A stretch of 64,000 nucleotides of DNA, taken from NCBI RefSeq assembly GCF_014646115.1, contig NZ_BMMV01000012.1:62001-126000 (forward strand), read 5' to 3'. The notes under the pieces were generated by a model that saw only the letters and a program-made list of their open reading frames with translations, did not search any database and was not told the origin of the DNA. Shown here piece after piece: positions 39,162 to 48,074 of this stretch (position 1 is its first letter; the number at the start of each line of letters is the position of its first letter). The translations under genes and the position numbers were made by a program. This DNA is from Streptomyces camponoticapitis. Lineage in GTDB: Bacteria; Actinomycetota; Actinomycetes; Streptomycetales; Streptomycetaceae.

Positions 39162-41777
39162 TTGCAGCTCTCGCGCCGCACCCTGCTGACGATGTTGCCC
39201 GCGTCCGCCCTGCTCGCCATGGCCGCGCCCTTGCGTGCTCAGGCCGCCGGCCGGCCGGTGAGTTCGAGCGGCGCCGACCGGGCCGACCCGGCCGCCGACC
39301 ACGCCGCGGTCCTCGCCAACGCCCTCGCGATCCTCGCCGGCACCGCCGAGTCCAACGCCCGCCCCGAGGTGGGACCCAAACTCGCCGCCATCGCGTCGAC
39401 GGCACGCGCCCGCCTCACCGCGCTGGACGGCGCGGGCCCCGGGGAACTCTTCAAGGGCCTCCCCCTCGGCACGAGCGACGCGAACCTCAACACCTCGTAC
39501 CAGTACCTGTACGAGATCGCCCTCGCCACCCGCGTCCCCGGCCCCGCCGCCTCGGACCTCCGCGACGACGTGAGCGTGCAGCGGCGCGTCATCGACGGCC
39601 TGACACGGCTCCACGACACGTACTACGGCGACCAGTCGAAGGGCTACTACGGCAACTGGTTCAACTGGGAGATCGGCATATCCGCGAGCGTCAGCAAGAC
39701 CCTTGTCCTGCTGAAGGACGAACTCGCCGCCCACCGGCCCGATCTGGCCGCCACGTATCTCGCCTCGATGGACGCCTATCTGCGCAACGGCAAGGACGGC
39801 GACGTCGACCTCGACTCCCGCTTCCACACCGGCGCCAACCTCGCCGACATCACCACCAACCGGATCCTCCAGGGCGCCGTCACCGGCGACGACGCCCGCG
39901 TCACGAAGGCCGTCGCCGACCAGCTGACCGTGTACGCCACCGTCGATCCGTACCAGCCGCGGCACGGCGTCACCGACGGCTTCTACGCCGACGGCTCCTT
40001 CATCCAGCACGACTCGGTCGCGTACACCGGCTCGTACGGCAAGGTCCTGCTCACCCGCGCCGTGCAGACCGTCAAGATCCTCAAAGGCACCGACTACATC
40101 GACACCGCCGATCTGGTGGCCGTCGTGCAGGGCTGGGTCGCCGACGGGTTCGCGCCGCTCGTCTTCGAGGGCTGGATGATGGAGGTCGTCAAGGGCCGCG
40201 GGGTGTCGCGGACGGCGACGGGCTACACGGACGTGGCGGTCGTCGTGGAGGCCGTGGTCGACCTCTCGGGACACGCGACGGACTCCGACGCCGGCGCGCT
40301 CAAGGGGTATGTGAAGTTCGTGCGGCAGACGTCGAAGGCGGCCCTCGACCCGGCCGTCTTCGTCTCGCCGGTCAGCGTCGCCCGCTACGCCGACATCCTC
40401 GCCGACACGTCCGTACCGGCGCGGGACCTCGGGGACGCCGAGAGCCACACCGCGTTCAACGCGATGGACAAGACCGTGCACCGGCGGCCCGGTTACGCGT
40501 TCGCGCTGGCCCGCAGCTCCGACCGGATCAGCAAGTACGAGTACATGAGCGGCGAGAATCTGATGCCGTGGTTCCAGGGCGACGGCGCGCACTATCTGTA
40601 CCTCGCCGGTCAGGACCAGACGCTCGCCTTCGGCGTCGACTACTACACGACGGTCTCTCCCTACCGGCTGGCCGGTGTCACCGCGCCGGTGGAGACCCGC
40701 GGGACGATCCCCGAGCTGTACGGCACCGCCTGGTACGACAACCCGGACCGCGGCTTCACCTCGTCGTCGGAGTCGCAGAACACCTACGTCTACTTCCCGC
40801 GCGGCACCAACTCCCTGTCCGGCGGCGCCCGTCTCGGTACGTACGGCGCGGCCGGGCTCGTACTCGGCGACGACGTCGCGTACGCCGCGAAGCAGGCCGG
40901 CGAGCTGCCCGAGGACTTCGTCGCCTACCGGAACGCCGCCGCGACCAAGTCGTGGTTCATGTTCGACGAGGAGATCGTCGTCCTGGCGGCCGGCGTCGGT
41001 GACCCGGCGGGACGCGCGGTGACGACGACGCTCGACAGCAGGATCGCCGCCGCGTCGGACGCCGTCACGGTGACGGGGCGGCTGCGGGACGGAACGCCGT
41101 GGTCGGGGGGTGGTACGGCTCCGGGCCCGGTGTCCTGGCTGCGGTACGCGGACGCCGGGCAGGGGGTCTCGGTCGGGTACGTCTTCCTGGACGGGGAGCG
41201 GGGCGGGGACCGCGGGGGCCGTCCCACGGTCGCGCTGGACACCGTCACCAGGAGCCGTCGTCTCGTGCGTACGTCCAACCCCGACACCCCCGTCACCAAG
41301 CGGGTGTTCTCGCTCTCGGTCGACCAACCGGCGGGCGCCCGGCGCCTGTCGATGGCCCACGCGCTCGTACCGAACGCCACGGAAGCGCGGTTGAAGGCGT
41401 ACGCGGACGGGCGAGGGCACGGCCGGGGTCCGCTGTCCGTCATCGCCAACACCACGCGCGTCCAGGCCGTCGAACACCGCGGCCTGTCCCTCCTCGCCGC
41501 CAACACCTTCACGCCGGGCACCCATCGCGCGGGCCTGCTGTCGATCGAGGGCGCCGCGTCGGTGCTGCTGCGGACGTCGCGCGACGGCACGGTCTCGATC
41601 GCGGTCTCCGACCCGACGATGGAACGGAGCACGGTCTCGGTCACCCTGCGGGGCCGCCGGCTGCGCGCCGTGTCGTCCGACGACGGGGTCCGCGTCCGCA
41701 AGGTGCTCGGCGGCACCCGTGTCGACGTCGACACCCACCAGGCCCACGGCGGCAGCCTGACGGCACGGCTGCGCTAG
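39162..41777 (+). CDS. Polysaccharide lyase family 8 (hyaluronate/chondroitin/xanthan lyase type), Tat-secreted
   Basis: An 871-residue secreted lyase. The N-terminal signal has the twin-arginine motif L-S-R-R-T-L-L-T-M-L followed by a hydrophobic core and AQA-A cleavage region, so export by Tat is expected. The catalytic (alpha/alpha) domain holds Asn233, His283 and Tyr292; the 50- and 9-residue spacings equal those of the Asn/His/Tyr triad of pneumococcal hyaluronate lyase. The aromatic patch NWFNWEIG lies upstream at about 165-172. A beta-sandwich region fills the second half. It cleaves uronic-acid-containing polysaccharides by beta-elimination; the exact polymer is not certain. TTG 39162 with GGAG 7 bases upstream is chosen, placing the Tat motif at residue 4. 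Confidence 0.93.
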   Translation: MQLSRRTLLTMLPASALLAMAAPLRAQAAGRPVSSSGADRADPAADHAAVLANALAILAGTAESNARPEVGPKLAAIASTARARLTALDGAGPGELFKGLPLGTSDANLNTSYQYLYEIALATRVPGPAASDLRDDVSVQRRVIDGLTRLHDTYYGDQSKGYYGNWFNWEIGISASVSKTLVLLKDELAAHRPDLAATYLASMDAYLRNGKDGDVDLDSRFHTGANLADITTNRILQGAVTGDDARVTKAVADQLTVYATVDPYQPRHGVTDGFYADGSFIQHDSVAYTGSYGKVLLTRAVQTVKILKGTDYIDTADLVAVVQGWVADGFAPLVFEGWMMEVVKGRGVSRTATGYTDVAVVVEAVVDLSGHATDSDAGALKGYVKFVRQTSKAALDPAVFVSPVSVARYADILADTSVPARDLGDAESHTAFNAMDKTVHRRPGYAFALARSSDRISKYEYMSGENLMPWFQGDGAHYLYLAGQDQTLAFGVDYYTTVSPYRLAGVTAPVETRGTIPELYGTAWYDNPDRGFTSSSESQNTYVYFPRGTNSLSGGARLGTYGAAGLVLGDDVAYAAKQAGELPEDFVAYRNAAATKSWFMFDEEIVVLAAGVGDPAGRAVTTTLDSRIAAASDAVTVTGRLRDGTPWSGGGTAPGPVSWLRYADAGQGVSVGYVFLDGERGGDRGGRPTVALDTVTRSRRLVRTSNPDTPVTKRVFSLSVDQPAGARRLSMAHALVPNATEARLKAYADGRGHGRGPLSVIANTTRVQAVEHRGLSLLAANTFTPGTHRAGLLSIEGAASVLLRTSRDGTVSIAVSDPTMERSTVSVTLRGRRLRAVSSDDGVRVRKVLGGTRVDVDTHQAHGGSLTARLR

Positions 41778-42239
41778 GGCCTTTCGTTCGGATCGGGCCG
41801 GATCAGGGAGCGGCGGCCGGTGCGGTGCATCGCGAGGCGGAGGATCGTCGTTGTGGAAGGCCCGGGCGTACTTGAACGACTCCGACAACGCGGCGAGGTG
41901 CCGTGCCAGCGTCGCGGGCCGGGCGGGACTTTGAAGACACCACCTGGAGGCCCCGGTCCCGGGTCGGTCCCCCGCCGGCCACCGGGCGACCGACCGGAGA
42001 CCGGGCCGGGACCGACGGCTGGTGCAGGGTGTGACGTGTCCGGTCCGTGCGGCGGCGCAGCCCGCAGGGACCGGGGGGCCCGGCAGGTCCGGGTGCCGTA
42101 GGTATGGAGAGTCCCCTACTCGGGGGAGTTCACGCCGTCCGCCGTGGGAGCTGTCCCGCCCCGGCGGCCGGCGTGCGCGGGGCTCCGCGCCGTACGGCCG
42201 GAGGACCGGCCTGGGAATGTGACGGGGGGGGAGGGAAGG
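41778..42239. other. Gene-poor gap between the lyase and the nitroreductase-like gene
   Basis: No convincing gene is seen in these 462 bases on either strand. Open frames exist but are Arg/Pro/Gly-rich without a ribosome binding site. The first 100 bases encode, on the minus strand, a short stretch (H-L-A-A-L-S-E-S-F-K-Y-A-R) that could be a gene remnant, but this is not supported by anything else. The last 20 bases hold the purine-rich ribosome binding site of the next gene. Confidence 0.5.
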
Positions 42240-42836
42240 ATGCGAGCCGAGTCTGCGCCCACATCCCCGAAGCCCGCCCCCGACCAGCGGCACGCGGGGC
42301 TGAGCCCGCTCGACGAGATGCTCCGCGGCCGCCGTCCCGTACGCGGGTTCACCACCGAGCCCGTCGAGGCGCGGACACTCTCCGACGTCCTCACACGCGC
42401 CCGTCTCGCGCAGGACAGCCAGTGGCCGCAGCCCCGCCACGGGGCCGCCACCAGACTGCGGACCGTGGTGGCGGCCGATCATGTGCGGGCGCTGGAGCGG
42501 GGGTTGCACCTCTGGGACGCGGACACGGGATTCAGCCCGCTCAGGAGTCCCGGCCCCACGTCGCCCGACCTCGTCGCGCGGTTGGCCGACGCCTACACCC
42601 CCGCGCCCGTCCATGTACTGATCTGCGGCTCGCCCCGGAACGCCGACCCCGCGGCGTACTCCGGTCTTCTGGTGCGGGCCGGCACGCTCGGTCAGGCGGT
42701 GTGCCTCGCGGCCCGCGCGCACGGTCTCGACTGTTCGCCCTGGGGTGGTGCGAGCCACGAGGTCACCCGGGCGCTCCAGGGTGCGGCTCCGGGGGACCGG
42801 CATCTGTTCACACTGGCGCTGGGAATCACGTACTGA
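42240..42836 (+). CDS. Nitroreductase family protein (short)
   Basis: A 198-residue protein with nitroreductase-fold features: the N-terminal FMN phosphate-binding element LRGRRPVRGFTTEPV (about 29-43), the helix RTLSDVLTRARLAQDS, and the late AGTLGQAVCLAARAHGLD and ALGITY strands. It is shorter than most stand-alone nitroreductases (about 210-220), mainly by a brief middle region. It may be an FMN-dependent oxidoreductase, as found in tailoring of peptides and other natural products. The ATG at 42240 follows GGGGAGGGAAGG, an unusually strong site. It converges on the SARP gene and lies in a small regulatory cluster, suggesting a role in secondary metabolism, an inference from context. Confidence 0.75.
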   Translation: MRAESAPTSPKPAPDQRHAGLSPLDEMLRGRRPVRGFTTEPVEARTLSDVLTRARLAQDSQWPQPRHGAATRLRTVVAADHVRALERGLHLWDADTGFSPLRSPGPTSPDLVARLADAYTPAPVHVLICGSPRNADPAAYSGLLVRAGTLGQAVCLAARAHGLDCSPWGGASHEVTRALQGAAPGDRHLFTLALGITY

Positions 42837-42894
42837 GGCGTCCTGAGGCGACGTACGGAAAAACCGCCCCGCCGGGAACAACCGCCCGCCCGGA

Positions 42895-43698
42895 TCAGCC
42901 GACGAGACGCAGCCGCGCCGACGCCGTCTCCGTGGTGCTCGCGCACTCGACAGCCACTGCCCCGCTCCCGCCGAGCAGTTCCTGGTGTGCCCGCCGCAGC
43001 GCGTCCCCCGGCTCGACGCCCAGCTCACGGACGAGGTTCCGGCGGGTGTCCGCGTACACGGCCAGGGCCGCGCCCCGCAGACCACAGCGGTGCAGCGCGA
43101 CCATCAACAGCGCCGCGACGCCTTCGTCCAGGGGGTGTTCGGCCGCCAGCTCCGACAGCTCGGGTGCCACCTCGCTGTGCCGGTCCAGTCCCAACTTGAC
43201 CTCTATCCCGGCGAGTTGGACCAGCAGCCGCTCCCGGCCCAGCATCTCGCGGCACTGCGCCGCCCAGGTGCTGTCCACGTCCGCCAGTGCCGTGCCCGTC
43301 CAGTCGCCCAGCGCCGTACCGAACGCGTCGTTCGCCTCGCACAGATAGCCGCGGCGTACGGCGTCCCGGGCCAGCGCGACCTGTGAGCGGAATCGGTGGA
43401 CGTCGACCTCGGCCGGATCCACATCGAGCAGATAGCCGCCGCGCAGCCGTACGAGCCGGTGGGTGTGGCCCGCCACCTCCAGGCCCCGGCGCAGCCGCTT
43501 CGCGGCCGTGTAGATCGAGTCGCGCGGATTGTCGGGGAGTTCGCTCCCCCAGATGCGTTCCATCAGTACGGCGTCGGTGACCACGGTGCGCGGCTGCCAG
43601 GCCAGCGAGGCGAGGAGGGCGCGGGCACGGGCGGACGGCAGTGGAAGTGTGCGGCCGCGGTCGGCCAGTTCGATCAAGCCCAGAAGCCGAACGTTCAT
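42895..43698 (-). CDS. SARP-like transcriptional regulator (AfsR/DnrI type, BTAD domain)
   Basis: A 267-residue protein with the SARP architecture: an OmpR-type winged helix at residues 1-95 (MNVRLLGLIELAD, RALLASLAWQPRTVVTDAVL, LMERIWGSELPDNPRDSIYT) and a bacterial transcriptional activation domain with TPR-like helices at about 96-243 (VDVHRFRSQVALARDAVRRG, AALAVYADTRRNLVRELGVE). SARPs activate antibiotic clusters in Streptomyces by binding direct heptamer repeats. ATG 43698 has GAGGGAGA 3-9 bases upstream. It lies back to back with the LuxR-type gene at 43880 and tail to tail with the nitroreductase-like gene. No biosynthetic core enzyme is in the window, so its target is unknown. Confidence 0.92.
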   Translation of the reverse strand: MNVRLLGLIELADRGRTLPLPSARARALLASLAWQPRTVVTDAVLMERIWGSELPDNPRDSIYTAAKRLRRGLEVAGHTHRLVRLRGGYLLDVDPAEVDVHRFRSQVALARDAVRRGYLCEANDAFGTALGDWTGTALADVDSTWAAQCREMLGRERLLVQLAGIEVKLGLDRHSEVAPELSELAAEHPLDEGVAALLMVALHRCGLRGAALAVYADTRRNLVRELGVEPGDALRRAHQELLGGSGAVAVECASTTETASARLRLVG

Positions 43699-43879
43699 TG
43701 TCTCCCTCTCGCCCGAACGCACCCTTTCGCCCGTCCCCGCTCGGAGGGCATGTCAGCTGGATCTGCCCCGTCGAGACGCGGGCGGCCGGTGAGAGGTTAG
43801 GCTGTCTGGTTCCGCGGCCCCGATCAAGAAATACGGCTGCTCAGACGTCGGAAGTTCCGGGATTTGAAGGCGTAAAGCG

Positions 43880-44911
43880 ATGACGGCCGAGACGAATCCG
43901 AAGGCGACAAAAAGGGACGAGAAACAGAAAACGAATCGGGTCGAGGCCGAGGTCGAGATCGACTCGATTCTGCCGCCCGAGGCACGGGCGCTCTACGCGC
44001 GCCTCATCGCGGGCGAGATCGTGTCGGGGGACGTACCGGGCGTGGAATCCCTCCTCGCGCTCGGCGCCGTCATGGAAGAACCGCTCGGCGGCTACGTTCC
44101 CGTGAGCCTGGACCGGCTGGAGCGCCGGCTTCGCGCGTCCGTGCAGGACGAACTCGCGCGGACAGCACGGCGGTTGGAGGAGATCCCGGCGCTGCTCGAC
44201 GAACTGCGCTCGCACCAGCCGTCGGTGGCCGAGGCACTGCGGGCCGGGTCCCGGTACCTCACGGGGGTCGAAGCCACCAACCGTCAGATCGGTGAGGCGG
44301 CGGAGGAGGCCCGCGAACTGCTCGCCGCCCAGCCCGGAGTCCGTACGCGGCGCGTCCTCACGCAGGCGTTCAACCGCGACCTCGCCGCGCTGTCCAGAGG
44401 CGTCGCGCTGCGCACGCTGTACCACGTGAGCGCGCGCACCAATCCCGACGTACGGGAGCGGGTGGCCGTCATGGCACCGAAGGGCGCGCTGTTCCGCACC
44501 CTGGCGAGGCCGTTCCTGCGCGTGCTCGTCTTCGACCGGAAGGTCGCCTTCTTCTCCGACCATCTGGAGGGACGACCGGACTCCGCGGGCGCGTGGATGG
44601 TCCGGGACCCGGCGGTGTGCGCGTATCTGGCCGAGTCCTTCGAGCAGGAGTGGACCCTCGCACAGGAGTGGCACGCCCCGGAGCGGTCCGGGGAGGGCAC
44701 CACGGGCCGAACCGTCAGTACGCAGCTCCAGCGCACGATCCTGCGCGCGCTGGTCGCGGGGCAGGACCAGCAGCAGATCGCGACGGCGCTCGGCTACAGC
44801 TCGCGCACCATCAACGTCCATCTGACCAATCTGCGGGCCGAGTTGGGCTACGAGACGGTGTACCAGCTCGTCCACTGGTGGGCGACCTCGCCCGAACGCG
44901 ACCTGGACTGA
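43880..44911 (+). CDS. LuxR-family helix-turn-helix regulator with TrmB-like N-terminal region
   Basis: A 343-residue regulator. The C-terminal 50 residues form a LuxR/NarL-type helix-turn-helix (LVAGQDQQQIATALGYSSRT, INVHLTNLRAEL, about 291-323). The middle (about 80-260) resembles the phospholipase-D-like effector region found with TrmB-type regulators in actinobacteria. Residues 10-75 may be a diverged winged helix (LPPEARALYARLIAGEIVSG). The first 20 residues are charged. The ATG at 43880 has GAAGG 9 bases upstream. Such regulators often sit beside lanthipeptide and other natural-product genes, but no cluster is present here. It is divergent from the SARP gene, about 180 bases apart. Confidence 0.86.
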   Translation: MTAETNPKATKRDEKQKTNRVEAEVEIDSILPPEARALYARLIAGEIVSGDVPGVESLLALGAVMEEPLGGYVPVSLDRLERRLRASVQDELARTARRLEEIPALLDELRSHQPSVAEALRAGSRYLTGVEATNRQIGEAAEEARELLAAQPGVRTRRVLTQAFNRDLAALSRGVALRTLYHVSARTNPDVRERVAVMAPKGALFRTLARPFLRVLVFDRKVAFFSDHLEGRPDSAGAWMVRDPAVCAYLAESFEQEWTLAQEWHAPERSGEGTTGRTVSTQLQRTILRALVAGQDQQQIATALGYSSRTINVHLTNLRAELGYETVYQLVHWWATSPERDLD

Positions 44912-45212
44912 CCGCGGGCTCGTCCGGGCCGGGGCCGGGCGGGGCTTCCCCCGGAAATACCACGGCCGGAACGCACGCCGGGCGAAAACGACATAAAGAC
45001 GGCCGGATGCGGCGCGGGAGAACGTCTTTCGGCCAACGATCCGCGTCTCCCCGGTTCACAGACAACCCCGGCCCCCTTCCCCCGCCTCTCAGATACGGGG
45101 AAGACAGTTCCGCGATCCGGGTCCGTACGTCGCGCCGGCTGTTCGTCCACCGTCCACGCAGGCCTTCGGAAAGCATCCGGAAAGCACTCGGAAACTCGGA
45201 GAACGAGGAACG
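44912..45212. other. Leader region of the lysyl-oxidase-like gene
   Basis: About 300 bases without a gene. A GGGGCTTCCCCCGG stretch near 44945 may terminate the LuxR gene. The last 60 bases contain three near repeats of CGGAAAGCA/CGGAAACTCGG before the ribosome binding site GAGGAACG of the next gene. Confidence 0.5.
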
Positions 45213-46937
45213 ATGACCAGAACGCACCAAGCCCGTCTCCGGCGTTCGGCGTTGGCCGCCGGCGCGGCGCTCGCCGTCACCGCCGGCGTCGTGGCCGCGG
45301 CGCCCGAGAGCGACTCGGCGCCGACCACGCCGAAGCTCAGCCTGATCGCCGCCACCAACTCGCTGACGCTCGACTCGTGGAAGGAGGACCCGGGCGTCTA
45401 CCTCGACCTCGGGACCTACCTCACGGCCGAGGGCGGGCCGTTCGAACTCAAGGTGACCCGCAAGTCGTACAAGGACCCGGTCGTCGCCGAGCAGATCATC
45501 CACGACGGCACCGGGACCACCACCAAGGCGCTTCCCGCGGACCTGGTGAAGGACTTCTCGGGGCTGCCGGACTTCGCCCGGATCACCATCACCGACACGA
45601 ACCGCAAGGTCGTGGTCGACCGCTCGGAGAAGTACTGCCCGAACAACGCGGCCGGCCGGATCGACCCGGACGGACCCGCGAAGTCGAAATACCCGGAGAG
45701 CTGCCCGGAGAACGCGTTCACCCTCGGTTCGGTGTGGGGCGTCGAGAAGGGCTGGGCGTCCAACACCTACGCCGGCTACTCCTCCGAGCCCGTCGACCTC
45801 GCCGCCGGCAAGTACACCGCCAAGGTGACGGTGAACAAGCGCTACCGCGACCTCTTCGGCATCTCCAGCAAGCCGCAGCTGATCAACCTGACGGTGCGCG
45901 AGCGCAGTTGGGAGGACGAGTCGGGAGTCGGCCTGCGCGGCAAGAAGGCGGTGTCCGGTCACAGCGGCCACGACATGGCGGCCATGAAGGGCATGGCCGG
46001 GCACGGTTCGATGCGTCCCGAGGCCCCCGCCGCCCCGACGAGCGGCGCCGGCCCCTCGTACAACGTGGGCCACGGCCCGCTCGTCCCGGCCCCGCCGGCC
46101 CTGCCGTGGGCGCTGAAGAAGGCGTCGCTGAAGACCGCGGTGGCGCCCGTCGGTGACGGTCCCGGCCGCACGGACGGCTCCCGCCAGGCGCCCGCCGTCA
46201 GTCCCAACGCCAAGCGGCCGGCCGGCAAGGCGTCGGTCCCGGACGTACCGAAGCCCGACCTGCGCTCGCTGCCGGCCTACGGCATCCAGATCAGCGACGG
46301 CGGCCAGGACGTCAAGGGCAAGGACTATCTCGCCTTCAGCGCCAACGTCTGGAACGCGGGCCCCGCGCAGCTCGTCGTGGACGGCTTCCGCAGCCCCGGC
46401 AAGGAGCTGATGGACGCCTACCAGTACTTCTACGACGCGGACGGCACGCAGGTCGGCTACACCCCGACCGGCACCATGGAGTGGGACCCGCGTCCGGGCC
46501 ACGAGCACTGGCACTTCACCGACTTCGCCAGCTACCGGCTGCTGAAGGCGGACCAGAACGAGCAGGTGCGCAGCGGCAAGGAGGCGTTCTGCCTCGCCAA
46601 CACCGACGCCGTCGACTACACGGTGAAGAACGCCAACTGGCACCCGGGCAACACCGACCTGTCCACCGCGTGCGGCCAGGAGAACTCGATCTCCGTCCGT
46701 GAGGTGCTGGACGTCGGCTCCGGCGACACGTACACGCAGGACCTGCCGGGCCAGTCCTTCGACATCACCAACCTGCCGAACGGCACCTACTACATCCAGG
46801 TGCTCGCCAACCCCGAGAACCGTCTCAAGGAGACGAGCCTCGACAACAACAGCGCGCTGCGCAAGGTCGTCCTGGGCGGCAAGCCGGGCGCGCGTACGGT
46901 GAAGGTGCCGGCGCACGACCTGGTCGACGCCAACTGA
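45213..46937 (+). CDS. Secreted lysyl oxidase-like protein with His/Met-rich linker
   Basis: A 574-residue exported protein with an N-terminal signal peptide (about 1-33: basic start, then Ala/Val-rich core). Residues 35-235 form a beta-rich domain with two cysteines (YCPNN, SCPEN). Residues 250-267 are a His/Met cluster (GHSGHDMAAMKGMAGHGSM) and the following 75 residues a Pro/Ala/Lys linker. The C-terminal 230 residues match the lysyl oxidase domain: the copper motif GHEHWHF (His430, His432, His434) within the conserved block ending ...TDFASYRLL. Lysyl oxidases oxidise peptidyl lysine and produce peroxide; the bacterial enzymes' substrates are unknown. The ATG at 45213 has GAGGAACG upstream. 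A strong terminator follows, so it is monocistronic. Copper handling by the linker is inferred. Confidence 0.87.
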   Translation: MTRTHQARLRRSALAAGAALAVTAGVVAAAPESDSAPTTPKLSLIAATNSLTLDSWKEDPGVYLDLGTYLTAEGGPFELKVTRKSYKDPVVAEQIIHDGTGTTTKALPADLVKDFSGLPDFARITITDTNRKVVVDRSEKYCPNNAAGRIDPDGPAKSKYPESCPENAFTLGSVWGVEKGWASNTYAGYSSEPVDLAAGKYTAKVTVNKRYRDLFGISSKPQLINLTVRERSWEDESGVGLRGKKAVSGHSGHDMAAMKGMAGHGSMRPEAPAAPTSGAGPSYNVGHGPLVPAPPALPWALKKASLKTAVAPVGDGPGRTDGSRQAPAVSPNAKRPAGKASVPDVPKPDLRSLPAYGIQISDGGQDVKGKDYLAFSANVWNAGPAQLVVDGFRSPGKELMDAYQYFYDADGTQVGYTPTGTMEWDPRPGHEHWHFTDFASYRLLKADQNEQVRSGKEAFCLANTDAVDYTVKNANWHPGNTDLSTACGQENSISVREVLDVGSGDTYTQDLPGQSFDITNLPNGTYYIQVLANPENRLKETSLDNNSALRKVVLGGKPGARTVKVPAHDLVDAN

Positions 46938-46962
46938 CCTTCTCCATCGTCTGATCGAACCG

Positions 46963-46992
46963 CCGGCCCCCGGGATCTGCCCCGGGGGCCGG
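46963..46992. terminator. Strong hairpin after the lysyl-oxidase-like gene
   Basis: CCGGCCCCCGGG and CCCGGGGGCCGG form a perfect 12-bp stem with a 6-base loop, in the gap between two convergent genes. Confidence 0.8.
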
Positions 46993-47033
46993 TGCCATGT
47001 CCGGGTCAGAGCGGGGGCCGGTGGCGTGTCCGG

Positions 47034-47966
47034 TCAGAGCAGGTCGAGGACGGCCTTCCCGTGGAGGCGGCGTTCGAGAAGGGCCCCGACCGCCTCCGGT
47101 GCCTTGTCCCAGCCGCCGCGCCAGGAGATCTGCGGGTCGAGTTCACCGGCGGCGACCTTGGACGCGAGCAGACCGAGGTCCGGCCCCAGGTCCGGGCAGT
47201 CCAGCAGGAAGAAGGTGACGAGCGAGCGGTCGTGCCGTCCGTCGTGCCCGGAGAACGCGCCGTACGGGAAGTTCTCACCCTGGTCGGCCGCCACGTGCCC
47301 GACCGAGACCAGGGTCCCCCCGGCCGTCAACCGCTCGAAGGCTTGGACGAGTTGGTCGCCGCCGACCAGATCGACCACGCCGTCGACGGGCGCGCCGAGA
47401 TCGGCCGGCCCCGCGACCACCTCGTGCGCGCCCAGCGCCCGCAGGCTCTCGCCGTGTGCGTCCGGGTCTCCGGTGGAGGCGATGACATGGGCGCCGCCGA
47501 GCCGGGCGAGCTGTACGGCGTACCGCCCGGTGCCGCCCGTCGCCGCGGTGATCAGGATCCGCTTGCCGAGTATCGGCCCGATCCGCGCCAGCGCGCGCAG
47601 GGCGCTGCCGCCCGCCACGGGGATGGTGCTGATGGCCCCGAGGTCGGCGGCGGCCGGGACCGTACCGATCCAGTCGGTGTCGACCGCGCGCAGTTCGGCC
47701 CAGGCGCCGTCGGGGGCGAGGGTCACCACGGGCGTACCGACGGGCGGACCCGAGCCGTCGGCGGCGGCGCGTTCGACGACTCCGGCGGCGTCCCAGCCGA
47801 GCACCGCCCCGTCGGCGACTTCCCGCAGGACGAATCTGACCTCCCCGTGGTTGAGGGAGGTCGCGGCCACCCGGACCAGGGCCTGGTGCGGTGTGGGCTC
47901 GGGGTCGGGGGCCTCGCCGAGACGGAGGCCGACGGGCGTGGAGTGGTCAACCAGCAGAGCACGCAT
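47034..47966 (-). CDS. Zinc-binding-type alcohol dehydrogenase family protein (quinone reductase-like MDR)
   Basis: A 310-residue medium-chain dehydrogenase/reductase. The N-terminal GroES-like half (ALVRVAATSLNHGEVRFVLR, VLGWDAAGVVE) is followed by the Rossmann domain with ITAATGGTGRYAVQLARLGG and LGAHEVVAG. The structural and catalytic zinc cysteines are not present, so it is quinone-reductase-like despite the usual family name. The C-terminus GKAVLDLL is typical. The ATG at 47966 has GGAAGG about 10 bases upstream, and longer frames overlap the divergent TetR gene. The palindromic operator in the 108-base gap and the divergent TetR gene indicate that the TetR protein controls it. Confidence 0.92.
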   Translation of the reverse strand: MRALLVDHSTPVGLRLGEAPDPEPTPHQALVRVAATSLNHGEVRFVLREVADGAVLGWDAAGVVERAAADGSGPPVGTPVVTLAPDGAWAELRAVDTDWIGTVPAAADLGAISTIPVAGGSALRALARIGPILGKRILITAATGGTGRYAVQLARLGGAHVIASTGDPDAHGESLRALGAHEVVAGPADLGAPVDGVVDLVGGDQLVQAFERLTAGGTLVSVGHVAADQGENFPYGAFSGHDGRHDRSLVTFFLLDCPDLGPDLGLLASKVAAGELDPQISWRGGWDKAPEAVGALLERRLHGKAVLDLL

Positions 47967-48003
47967 GGGAGTAACACCTTCCTGAAGGGCTCGCCCATCA
48001 ATG

Positions 48004-48018
48004 TGCCACTGAGTGGCA
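48004..48018. promoter_or_regulatory. TetR operator in the divergent intergenic region
   Basis: TGCCACT-G-AGTGGCA is a perfect palindrome with 7-bp arms, centred 45 bases from the dehydrogenase ATG and 64 bases from the tetR ATG. A direct repeat CTCGGGTACGG occurs between it and tetR. Confidence 0.78.
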
Positions 48019-48074
48019 TACGCGCACAAGAGGCATTCGCTTCTCGGGTACGGACCCTCGGGTACGGTGGTGCC

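Noticed and set aside
41820..42101. Short open frame in the gap after the PL8 lyase, possible remnant of a transposase or cut gene
   Set aside because: No motif, no ribosome binding site and no inverted or target repeats were found; kept as an unassigned gap.
39084..43085. Minus-strand open frame of about 1333 codons spanning the lyase and nitroreductase regions
   Set aside because: It is an antisense shadow of the PL8 lyase; it shows no motif and passes through intergenic DNA without a start signal.
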